Source of the DNA: Bacteroidota bacterium
GTDB lineage: Bacteria; Bacteroidota; Bacteroidia; Bacteroidales; UBA5342
DNA length: 64,000 nt
Direction of reading: 5' to 3'
Assembly: GCA_003249935.1 (NCBI GenBank)
Contig: QKHT01000212.1
Location: forward strand, 124,001 to 188,000
Shown: one piece after another, positions 28,127-35,292 of the stretch
How the letters are laid out: each line of letters begins with the position of its first letter
How positions within the stretch are numbered: the first letter of the stretch is position 1
The notes under the pieces: generated by a model
What the model saw: the letters and a program-made list of their open reading frames with translations, nothing else
Database searches by the model: none
Told to the model about the DNA's origin: nothing
Translations under genes and position numbers: made by a program

Positions 28127-28509
28127 TGGATTTATTGCTTGATACACATTCGTTGATTTGGTTTCTAAATGGAGACGAAAAATTATCGGACAAGGCAAAA
28201 TCTGTGATTGAAGATTCATCAAATTCTAAAATTGTTAGTATAGCTTCGATTTGGTAGATTGCAATTAAGATAAGTCTTGACAAATTTAGATTTCCAGCAG
28301 GATTTAAGCATTTTCTTGACATGGTTGAAGATAATGGTTTCGAAATATTGCCAATAACATTTGAACATACGTTAGAATTATCGACTTTGGAATTTATACA
28401 TAGAGACCCATTTGATTGACTTTCGATTGCGCAAAGTAAGGCAAATAATTTAGTTATTGTGACAAAGGACGATAATATAAAACGATATAAAATTAACGCA
28501 ATTTGGTAA
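28126..28509 (+). pseudogene. VapC-like PIN-domain toxin broken by two in-frame stops
   Basis: Reading straight through gives 127 residues of a complete VapC-type PIN ribonuclease: MDLLLDTHSLIWFLNGDEKL with the first acidic residue (D6), ASIW-stop-IAIKISLDKF, HRDPFD-stop-LSIAQ, and VIVTKDDNIKRY with the last Asp. Stop 1 is TAG at 28255-28257 (codon 44), where the family has the catalytic Glu (GAG would be one change away). Stop 2 is TGA at 28417-28419 (codon 98), where Arg (CGA, one change away) is usual. There are no frameshifts. Without readthrough the product ends after 43 residues, so the toxin should be dead. Confidence 0.85.
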
Positions 28510-28665
28510 AGACAGCCATCCCCCATCGCTGCCACGTATTTTCTACACGTTTCGCAGCATAAATTGGCACAACTTTAAACTTTGTGCCCTCGGGCGAAAT
28601 GACGAAGATTTTGTCTAATCTTTTCAGGATTTTCGGCTTACTCCTAAAATACTTTTTATTTTACA

Positions 28666-28700
28666 AAACTCTTCCAAAGCATAAGTCTTTTGAAGAGTTT
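28666..28700 (+). terminator. Strong hairpin, possible terminator
   Basis: Arms 28666-28679 and 28687-28700 pair at 13 of 14 positions (AAACTCTTC.AAAG type) with a 7-base loop, then ATTTTG. It could end transcripts from the toxin remnant. Confidence 0.55.
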
Positions 28701-28733
28701 ATTTTGTATACAAGCCATCCATGGCAGAATATA

Positions 28734-28874
28734 GCACACCGCTTGTCGACGGTTCGCAATGCCGATATGATTTGCGTATTGCACGATGGTGAAATTGTGG
28801 AGCGTGGCCATCACGATGAGCTTTTAGCTCTTAGTGGCGTGTATCATAAATTGCATCCGTTGCAGACGAAGTAG
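28734..28874 (+). pseudogene. Detached copy of the ABC exporter 3' end
   Basis: Encodes [20 protein letters not shown] and on to the same C-terminal QTK and stop as the exporter at 25530, lacking all upstream ABC motifs. It cannot make an ATPase: it holds only the H-loop and tail. The difference pattern (half synonymous) suggests descent from a second functional gene, not a fresh copy. The sequence 5' of 28734 does not match the exporter gene. Confidence 0.85.
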
Positions 28875-28928
28875 AAATTTGAAACGGCTGTTAAGACACC
28901 GGCCTAATGGTTACAAAAAACAATAGAT

Positions 28929-29036
28929 TGTTAGATTTTAGATATTCGATAAAACTTATCAGGCTTATAAACAATATTCATTCTATAATTTAATTTTCTT
29001 ATAATCAACACATTATAAAAGATTAACAAACTATTA
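28929..29036. repeat. Dispersed intergenic repeat, copy A
   Basis: Shares with copy C (41471-41615) the strings GTTAGATTTT, AGGCT.ATA.ACAAT and ATTATAAAAG.TTAAC.AACTATTA in the same order, with gaps. It contains TATTCGATAAAA in place of the CGACGTT reiteration of copy C. It lies directly downstream of the sulfatase gene. Confidence 0.55.
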
Positions 29037-29056
29037 AAAAAGATGGTATGTTCGAA

Positions 29057-31606
29057 TTAGTGAATCGTAATTTTTGAAACGCCATTTTGTGTTGAAATAA
29101 TGTAAATACCTGGTTTTAAATTCGAAATATTTATCCTTTGATTTGTAGTGGAGGTAATTTTTTTTCCTGATGCATCAAAAATCGTTACCATTTCGTTATT
29201 TAGCAAATTATTAATTGTAAGTATTTGGTGCATGTTATCCACCGATATTGATATTTTATTTAACCAATGTTTTTGTAAAGTGGTCGCAATATTGCATTGC
29301 ATGTCGGTATATTTTACAATCGAATTTTTAGTTAAATCGTGGCTTGCCGATGCTAACCCAACATAAAATTCATTGCTCATCGGTATTGAAACGGTTCGTT
29401 CGAGTGTCCAGTTGATACCATTGGTTGAATAGTAACCAGAGAAATTATTACCAGCTCGAACTAATTTTAGCCAGTATGGTGCTTGTAGTACGGTAGTCGA
29501 TAATGGTTTTTGATTGGTTGCGCCATCAGTTGCAATACGATCGCGCATAATTTTTCTTTTATCGCCGGAGAGAAACATGAACGCCATTTTTGATCCTGCA
29601 TCGAGTGTCTCTCTAAACATGATACCGCCCTGGGTATAGGCTTGTACATTGTCTAATTGGGTTATTTTTACTATCATTTCGGCATTGCTACCGGTTGCCG
29701 GTTGATAAATATAATGAACACGGTCCGCAACATCCCATGCATCAAAATCTGCTGCATCGACAGTAATTGTATTTTCGATATATTCGGCATACGATTCCGA
29801 AGCGATTTTTCCAATATGCATCGAAGACCACGGTGCAGGAAGAAAATCTGTTTTTCCCACCCTTCGTGTAGCTACTGTATTGGAGAAATCGGACAAACTA
29901 TCGGTAAATTTTGCATTTACACGGTAAAAATAGTAAATCATTGGTGATAAACCAGTGTTCACAAATTCTGATTCGTTTGTTGCGACAGAGTCTATTGTAA
30001 TCCAGTGATTCGTATTTGATTCGGAACGCTGAATTAAAAATCCATTTTCGTTGTTCGAGTTGTCTTGCCAATTCAATGAAACACCATCGGTTTCATTTAT
30101 TTGCGCCATTAAATCAGATGGCGAAGTTGTTGGTACTACCACCGTACCATTCCATGCCGGATTTGGTTTTGGAACCAAAGCTTTTGTTGCTACAAGCCAG
30201 CTGTTTAACATTGTTTTCATGGTAACAACTAATTCCGGAAGAAATTTTGCAGAATCTTTGGATTCGCTGATGTCTAAACGGATGTTATATAGTTCGTAAC
30301 TATCACTTGCATCACTATTTAAGCCATACAATCTGCATAATTTATAGTCGCCCAACCTTATAAATGAACCACCCACATCGGCACCGATTTGACTTTTGCG
30401 AGGGAAATGACAATATAAAGGCCGATCAATTAATTTTCCTGATTTTTTTAATATTGGCAATATACTTACACCATCGTATACATCTTTGTTTGGCGATATA
30501 CCTGCTCCGGTTAGTTCGCAGAGAGTAGGATAGAAGTCAATAATATGAACCGGTGTATTTTCAATTCGACCCGAATCGATCATTGCCGGATATTTAATTA
30601 TAAGCGGAACCCTTACGCCACCTTCATAAAAACATGATTTACCTGCACGTAAAGGCGAGTTTGATGTGCAAGGGATAGAAGCATATAATGGATTATTATC
30701 ATTAGCCCAATGCACGCCCCCATTATCGCCCATTACTATAATCATTGTTTTATCGGCTATACCCAGTTTATTTAGTTTGTCCATTACTTTACCAACACTG
30801 GCATCCAACGATTCGATCATGGCTGCCATTACCGGATTGCGATGCTTATTTGAAGGATCGGCAGCAATTTTTGTCTTATATTTCGATATCAGATCTGCTT
30901 TTGCCTCATAAGGCGAATGCACATTGTAATGAGCAAAGTAGATAAAGAATTTATCGTTCTTTACTTGTTCAATTTTATTACAAACCTCATCGGTTAATCT
31001 CTCGGTAAGGTATTCACCTGTTAACCCCTGTGGAATATCGTCGATTCCTGCATATGGTGCAAAGTAGCCACCCGTTCCACAACCAGCACCTCCCACTGCA
31101 AATTGAGAATCAAAACCTTGTTTAATGGGATAATAGGATTTATTCCCCAAATGCCATTTCCCGTATTGAAACGTTTTGTATCCGGCTCGTTTTAACTCTT
31201 CGGCAATGGTAATCTCTTCGTTGGCCAAATGATCACTCGATTCCGGAAATAATGTTTTTACATTTGCCGAAGCTGTTGACGGTAATATCGGATTTGGTTT
31301 ACTGTCGCCCGTAATGGCCTGATGCATATGCAGCCGGGCACCGGGATATTTACCCGTTAACAATGCAGCACGCGATGGCGAACAGAGTGGTGTTGCATAC
31401 GCTTGCGAAAAACTGACTCCTTCGCTTGCCAATTTATTCAAATTTGGTGTTTCGTACATGGTTGAACCCAAAGGTCCACCATTCATTTGCCAATCTGTCC
31501 AGCCCCAATCATCGGCCAGAATAAAAACAATATTTGGAGATGTTTGGGCCTGCAATAATAATGAAGAGAACAGCCCTGATAAGAGTAAAAGATTTCCGGT
31601 ATTCAT
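29057..31606 (-). CDS. Secreted S1-family sulfatase with fibronectin-like domain and type IX sorting tail
   Basis: Hydrolyses a sulfate ester, probably on a polysaccharide; 849 residues. The signal peptide (1-22) is followed by the sulfatase domain (about 24-470). It has metal-binding D32/D33 in ILADDWGW, and C75 in CSPSRAALLTG, the Cys-type motif converted to formylglycine. DNGGVHW and HIIDFYPTL complete the core. A fibronectin III-like module follows (about 495-585), then a jelly-roll/DUF1349-like module (about 590-775). The C-terminal type A sorting domain (about 785-849: MVTIFDASGKKI, INISNLKPGIYII, ending VSKITIH) targets the protein for T9SS export and cell-surface anchoring. No formylglycine-generating enzyme is in the window. 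Confidence 0.93.
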   Translation of the reverse strand: MNTGNLLLLSGLFSSLLLQAQTSPNIVFILADDWGWTDWQMNGGPLGSTMYETPNLNKLASEGVSFSQAYATPLCSPSRAALLTGKYPGARLHMHQAITGDSKPNPILPSTASANVKTLFPESSDHLANEEITIAEELKRAGYKTFQYGKWHLGNKSYYPIKQGFDSQFAVGGAGCGTGGYFAPYAGIDDIPQGLTGEYLTERLTDEVCNKIEQVKNDKFFIYFAHYNVHSPYEAKADLISKYKTKIAADPSNKHRNPVMAAMIESLDASVGKVMDKLNKLGIADKTMIIVMGDNGGVHWANDNNPLYASIPCTSNSPLRAGKSCFYEGGVRVPLIIKYPAMIDSGRIENTPVHIIDFYPTLCELTGAGISPNKDVYDGVSILPILKKSGKLIDRPLYCHFPRKSQIGADVGGSFIRLGDYKLCRLYGLNSDASDSYELYNIRLDISESKDSAKFLPELVVTMKTMLNSWLVATKALVPKPNPAWNGTVVVPTTSPSDLMAQINETDGVSLNWQDNSNNENGFLIQRSESNTNHWITIDSVATNESEFVNTGLSPMIYYFYRVNAKFTDSLSDFSNTVATRRVGKTDFLPAPWSSMHIGKIASESYAEYIENTITVDAADFDAWDVADRVHYIYQPATGSNAEMIVKITQLDNVQAYTQGGIMFRETLDAGSKMAFMFLSGDKRKIMRDRIATDGATNQKPLSTTVLQAPYWLKLVRAGNNFSGYYSTNGINWTLERTVSIPMSNEFYVGLASASHDLTKNSIVKYTDMQCNIATTLQKHWLNKISISVDNMHQILTINNLLNNEMVTIFDASGKKITSTTNQRINISNLKPGIYIISTQNGVSKITIH

Positions 31607-31779
31607 CGCAATACTTCAACTGAGTTCATATTACCGATAAAGATACTGTATCTCAATATCTTACAATTTATCTATTCTATCTATTCGTTTATATTTTCTG
31701 ACACTAATGTTACAAAATATTCGAAGAAGTTCATCAACCCATAGTATGGTGACTGATTTATGTCCAAAACATTGTTGCC

Positions 31780-31849
31780 GGTTCAATGCTGGTTCAACCA
31801 TAAGGTTCAAAACAAACAAATCTTTATCAAGTTAAGTATTTTGGTTCAG
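31780..31849. repeat. Cluster of GGTTCAA motifs upstream of the sulfatase
   Basis: GGTTCAA occurs at 31780, 31791 and 31804, with GGTTCAG at 31843. The second is part of the palindrome GGTTCAACC. This lies in the 273-base gap between the regulator gene's 3' end and the sulfatase start, 175-245 bases upstream of that start. Otherwise the gap shows only AT-rich sequence and a weak -7-like TATCTTTA (minus strand, near 31640). Confidence 0.35.
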
Positions 31850-31879
31850 TGCAAACGCATAATTTATCTGCGATAGCGT

Positions 31880-32686
31880 CTAATCCCCACTCTGTTTTTT
31901 TAGTTCGCCTATTTCTTCGCGAATTTTTTTGATTTCCGCAAGGATTATTTCGTTGTGTGAGCTTACCGGTATTTCGTGCGAGATGTAACTCACAAATTTC
32001 CAAATTTCGGTAATCTCTTCAGCGGCAATATCAAAAGGCTGGTATAGAAGGTTAAGCGAATATAACCGCAGGCGCGAATCACTTTCCAAATCGTTTTGTA
32101 TCGTTTTAAACACCACGCCATCGTTGAGTGTTACCACCACGCACAAATCGCCATATTTAAGGCTGAGCCAATCGGTTACAAATTCGCATATTACGGTAGA
32201 ACCGTGTGGTATAGGCAACATGCTATCACCTTCGATTTGAAAAGCGCGGTATTTGCGGTCGTTCGAAAGAAACGGGAGTTGAAAAACCGGCAATGCGCCA
32301 ATAAACTCCGGATCAGCGTAACCTAACGTATATCCGGCTTTGGCCTTTTGATTCACCAATTCGATATTTTCGCGGTTGTTGCTGTCGATAGTCGTGGAAA
32401 TAACCCTCAGTTTCTCGCCCTTGACATAAGGCACATGGCTGTTTTCGAAATCCCACAACTGCTTTTCGGTAAAGGTTTCAAGGTCGGAACAGAGCAATGC
32501 ATCGACGGGTATTTTAAAGAAGCGGCTAAATTCCACTAATTTTTCGAGTCCGGGATCGGCCACACGATTTTCGTAACCATTAAGAGTCGAACGCTTTAAC
32601 TCCATAGCGGCGGCAAGTTGCTCCTGTGTAAGTTTGCGCCTTTTACGAAGCAATTTTAGATTCGATGCAAAGTAAATCGATACCAT
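31880..32686 (-). CDS. LexA/CI-like XRE regulator with S24 autopeptidase domain
   Basis: Cytosolic transcription regulator of 268 residues. The N-terminal HTH (about 8-62: RKLTQEQLAAAMELKRSTLN) is joined to an S24 domain. It has a putative Ala117-Gly118 cleavage pair in KAKAGYT, catalytic S155 in IEGDSMLPIP and K194 in VVFKTI, with a C-terminal coiled-coil-like tail (EIILAEIKKIREEIGELKKQ). The family self-cleaves on RecA filaments or acts as a simple repressor. It is the last gene of the mutarotase / MTH1187 / regulator run, one base from its neighbour, so its target may be that unit. An alternative role in mobile-element or stress control is open. Confidence 0.88.
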   Translation of the reverse strand: MVSIYFASNLKLLRKRRKLTQEQLAAAMELKRSTLNGYENRVADPGLEKLVEFSRFFKIPVDALLCSDLETFTEKQLWDFENSHVPYVKGEKLRVISTTIDSNNRENIELVNQKAKAGYTLGYADPEFIGALPVFQLPFLSNDRKYRAFQIEGDSMLPIPHGSTVICEFVTDWLSLKYGDLCVVVTLNDGVVFKTIQNDLESDSRLRLYSLNLLYQPFDIAAEEITEIWKFVSYISHEIPVSSHNEIILAEIKKIREEIGELKKQSGD

Positions 32687-32687
32687 T

Positions 32688-33002
32688 TCAATGATTTACC
32701 GGCCCGATTTTTTCCTCTATCGAAGCTATTTTTTGTGTCATTCTACCCGGCTCACCCTTACGGATATCGAGTTTAATGGTCATATAAACCCTTGCACAAT
32801 CGGGTTCGAGCACGTGATAACATTCGGCCACAATTACATTAAGTTCTTCGATTGTATTTGTTTCAATGGTTGTACCCATCGAGCTCAGTTTGTATTCGAA
32901 TCCACTGTTTTTAATTACAGTGAGTACGCGGCTTACATAAGCACTAACGCCTCCGGCACCTTTGTCGGTAGGGAATATAGTTAAATCGGCTATTACACTC
33001 AT
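32688..33002 (-). CDS. MTH1187/YkoF-like thiamine-binding protein
   Basis: A 104-residue protein, MSVIADLTIFPTDKGAGGVS, with the ferredoxin-like MTH1187 fold. Conserved parts are IADLTIFP, GFEYKLSSMGTTIE and the closing VYMTIKLDIRKG. Relatives bind thiamine or a thiamine precursor and form tetramers. The gene is 22 bases downstream of the mutarotase and one base upstream of the S24 regulator. No TPP riboswitch was recognised nearby. Confidence 0.88.
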   Translation of the reverse strand: MSVIADLTIFPTDKGAGGVSAYVSRVLTVIKNSGFEYKLSSMGTTIETNTIEELNVIVAECYHVLEPDCARVYMTIKLDIRKGEPGRMTQKIASIEEKIGPVNH

Positions 33003-33024
33003 TGTTTTCTTTTTTTAAGCTTTG

Positions 33025-33981
33025 TTAAATAACATTCAGGCCTTCCATACCTTTTAGCACACTATTTTCGGGATTAATACCTTTTTCGCCGCAACTTATA
33101 GTGGTACCGGTCGTATGGGATGAACCCGGTTCAAGCGTAATCATATCGTTATAGGCGTTTACCGCTTCGAGACATACGAACGAATGAAACCCGTCTTCGG
33201 GAATATCAGCGAAGTTGCCGCAAGTTTCGGCACCAGGATTCCAAAGTACAGTGACTTTACTACCGGTTTTTTCGACCAAAATAGTTCGCATAAATGCCGT
33301 ATCGAGAATAGCACATGGCCCTTCGTGGTCGATATAACGGCTGTTAACATGTCCCCGAAGTGTACGTAGTGGCTCTTTAATGGCAAACAATTCGGTGCCA
33401 AACTCCTCGTAAAAGGCTACATTCTGCAATCCATCTATGCCGATATGCTCCACGGAAGAGACATTGAAATAGCTATGCAGGGCTGAACCATAGGTAAATG
33501 TCCTTTTGCCGGTGTTGGTTATAGTGAGCATAACAGTCAGTTTTGAACCGATTTGCACCGATAGCACCGCTTCGAATTCGAAAGGCCACATGGTTTTGGT
33601 TTCGTTGTTCGATTTCAGAATCAGTTTTACCAATGTTTCGCCGGCAGGTAACGACTTGGTTTCCAAAACATTCCAAACCATATTACGTGCAAAGCCGTGT
33701 GCCGGCAGGCTTTTATCTCCGGCTGGCCCAAACCACGGAAAACAGATAGGAATACCACCACGTATCGGTTTACCATTATCAAAGGTATTGTCGGGGCTCA
33801 TCCAAAGCACATCCATGCCGTTTTGCGGGCGATAAGTGGTTATTTGTGCGCCTTGAAGACAGATATCTACATCGGCAAATTTGTTAAATATAGAAATAAA
33901 CGGAAGTTCGCCTTCGAGTTCGGCAAAACCAACTTCACCTTCAATGGCAAATTGTTCTTCGAGATCGTCGATATTTATCAT
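33025..33981 (-). CDS. D-hexose-6-phosphate mutarotase / aldose 1-epimerase family
   Basis: Interconverts alpha and beta anomers of a hexose or hexose-6-phosphate; 318 residues, beta-sandwich. Family landmarks: GGIPICFPWFGP, PAHGFARNMVW with the first catalytic His, ALHSYFNVSS with the second His, VLWNPGAETC, and FVCLEAVNAY with the catalytic Glu. These features match the YeaD-like group rather than GalM. It is the first gene of a three-gene unit on this strand. Confidence 0.9.
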   Translation of the reverse strand: MINIDDLEEQFAIEGEVGFAELEGELPFISIFNKFADVDICLQGAQITTYRPQNGMDVLWMSPDNTFDNGKPIRGGIPICFPWFGPAGDKSLPAHGFARNMVWNVLETKSLPAGETLVKLILKSNNETKTMWPFEFEAVLSVQIGSKLTVMLTITNTGKRTFTYGSALHSYFNVSSVEHIGIDGLQNVAFYEEFGTELFAIKEPLRTLRGHVNSRYIDHEGPCAILDTAFMRTILVEKTGSKVTVLWNPGAETCGNFADIPEDGFHSFVCLEAVNAYNDMITLEPGSSHTTGTTISCGEKGINPENSVLKGMEGLNVI

Positions 33982-34034
33982 TTATTCGAACGTTTAATTA
34001 TACCCTGCAAGATAAAAAAACTATTGGGTAATGT

Positions 34035-34080
34035 TTACCCCTGACAGGGTTTTTTATTCAAAAAACCCTGTCAGGGGTAA
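34035..34080. repeat. Long perfect palindrome, copy 1
   Basis: Twenty-one-pair perfect stem (34035-34055 with 34060-34080) and ATTC loop: TTACCCCTGACAGGG, T6, ATTC, A6, then the complement. The same 46 bases recur at 35231-35276. The internal T-run gives terminator ability in both directions, yet sequence identity between the copies suggests a repeat family rather than two independent terminators. Lies between the GH43 stop and the mutarotase start. Confidence 0.85.
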
Positions 34081-34101
34081 GGTTTGTAGTATTAAATATC
34101 A

Positions 34102-35025
34102 TTATTTGAATCTACTTCGCAACAATGCGGCCTCCTTATCACTTATTTCAATAAACCCGCCATGCTTTGCTGTAATGTCGATCGAGAGTTTTTCGGTTAC
34201 GTTAGTAAATGATTTAAAATTGCGAGTAAAAAGTGCACCCATGTGTTGCGGATTACTGTAACTATCGAAATAAATAAGGTAGCCATTGTCGATTTTCAAC
34301 ACTGTTGGACCTTCTGTCCATGTTGGTGTAATTGTATCGCTGAGGGCTTTCCACGGTCCATATGGCGACGCAGACATTGTGAAGCGTAATTGTTTATGCA
34401 TTGGCCATCGGCGTTCGTCCTTGATTACCATAATCCATCGGCGATTTGTTTTAAACAACGTGGCATCTATAACCGGAAACCCCGGATTGTAAAATATTTC
34501 CGGTTTGGTAAACGACTTAAAATCAGTGGTATGACATGAAAATATTCGATGATTTTTTTCGTTTTCTACTTGTCCGGCTGTTTCCGGAAACAGGCCTTTA
34601 ATGGTCGATGACCAAAAAATAGTCCAGCATTTTTTGTCGTAATCGTAAAACATCTCGGGAGCCCAAACATTAAGTACCAGCGTATCATTACCAAAAGGTT
34701 TGAATGTAGATTGAACCGACCAATCTATTAAATTTTTCGAAGTGGCATGTCCCAGTTTACCGCCGGCAGTCCATAAGCAATGGTAAATATTATCCGGACC
34801 CTTTATCAAAAACGGATCGCGCATAGTTGCCTTAGGGCTTTCGGGTTTAATAATCTTTTCACCGCCTTGTAGTGCGTGCCAGACATATCCATCGTGGCTC
34901 AACAAATACGAAAAACCACTGTTTCCCGGATCGGTAAAAGAGATAAATAAATAGTTTTTGGCTTGAACCGGCATGAACATAACCATAAGGATTATTACCA
35001 CAATGCATTGAAATTTGCTTTTCAT
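34102..35025 (-). CDS. Secreted GH43-like five-bladed beta-propeller glycosidase
   Basis: 307 residues from MKSKFQCIVVIILMVMFMPV (signal peptide); a further 16 codons upstream are open but less likely. Motifs fit GH43/GH62-type propellers: MRDPFLIKG (the catalytic base Asp would be in RDPF), VWAPEMFYD, PVIDATLFK (the pKa-modulating Asp) and WTEGPTVLK (the acid Glu). HCLWTAGGKLGHATSKNLIDW is typical of the Bacteroidota GH43-like set. Substrate is unknown, with arabinan or xylan likely. Short: a single catalytic domain with no carbohydrate-binding module. It stands between two copies of the long palindrome. Confidence 0.78.
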   Translation of the reverse strand: MKSKFQCIVVIILMVMFMPVQAKNYLFISFTDPGNSGFSYLLSHDGYVWHALQGGEKIIKPESPKATMRDPFLIKGPDNIYHCLWTAGGKLGHATSKNLIDWSVQSTFKPFGNDTLVLNVWAPEMFYDYDKKCWTIFWSSTIKGLFPETAGQVENEKNHRIFSCHTTDFKSFTKPEIFYNPGFPVIDATLFKTNRRWIMVIKDERRWPMHKQLRFTMSASPYGPWKALSDTITPTWTEGPTVLKIDNGYLIYFDSYSNPQHMGALFTRNFKSFTNVTEKLSIDITAKHGGFIEISDKEAALLRSRFK

Positions 35026-35121
35026 TCTTTTTTTCGGTGAAGATAATGCATGCCCGGCGATGTTTCTATTCACATTGTTCGCAATAGTGACATATTCTGT
35101 TCAACCCTCAATGGATGACTT

Positions 35122-35219
35122 GATTTCAGATGTTCGATATTCGATAATCGACAAAATTTAACAGGTTCACATACCGTAATTAAAAAAAACAAACCCTATT
35201 ACGTAATATTCATTAAACT
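35122..35219. repeat. Dispersed intergenic repeat, copy B
   Basis: TTCGATATTCGATAATCGAC, then AAAATTTAACAGGTTCACATAC, matches copy C (TTCGACAAAATTTAAGAGG.TCATATAC) best. The downstream half is more diverged but keeps ATATTCA. It abuts palindrome copy 2. Confidence 0.5.
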
Positions 35220-35222
35220 TTA

Positions 35223-35284
35223 CCGTTACCTTACCCCTGACAGGGTTTTTTATTCAAAAAACCCTGTCAGGGGTAAGGTAACGG
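35223..35284. repeat. Long perfect palindrome, copy 2
   Basis: Twenty-nine-pair perfect stem (35223-35251 with 35256-35284) around the same ATTC loop. The inner 21 pairs are identical to copy 1; the outer eight (CCGTTACC/GGTAACGG) are unique to this copy. It begins right after repeat B and ends nine bases before the stop of the PPC-repeat gene. Confidence 0.87.
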
Positions 35285-35292
35285 CTTCATTT

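Noticed and set aside
28584-28874. 96-codon frame ending in ABC exporter sequence, as a real small gene
   Set aside because: Only the last 47 codons match anything, namely the tail of the neighbouring exporter, and all ATP-binding motifs are missing; treated as a gene remnant.
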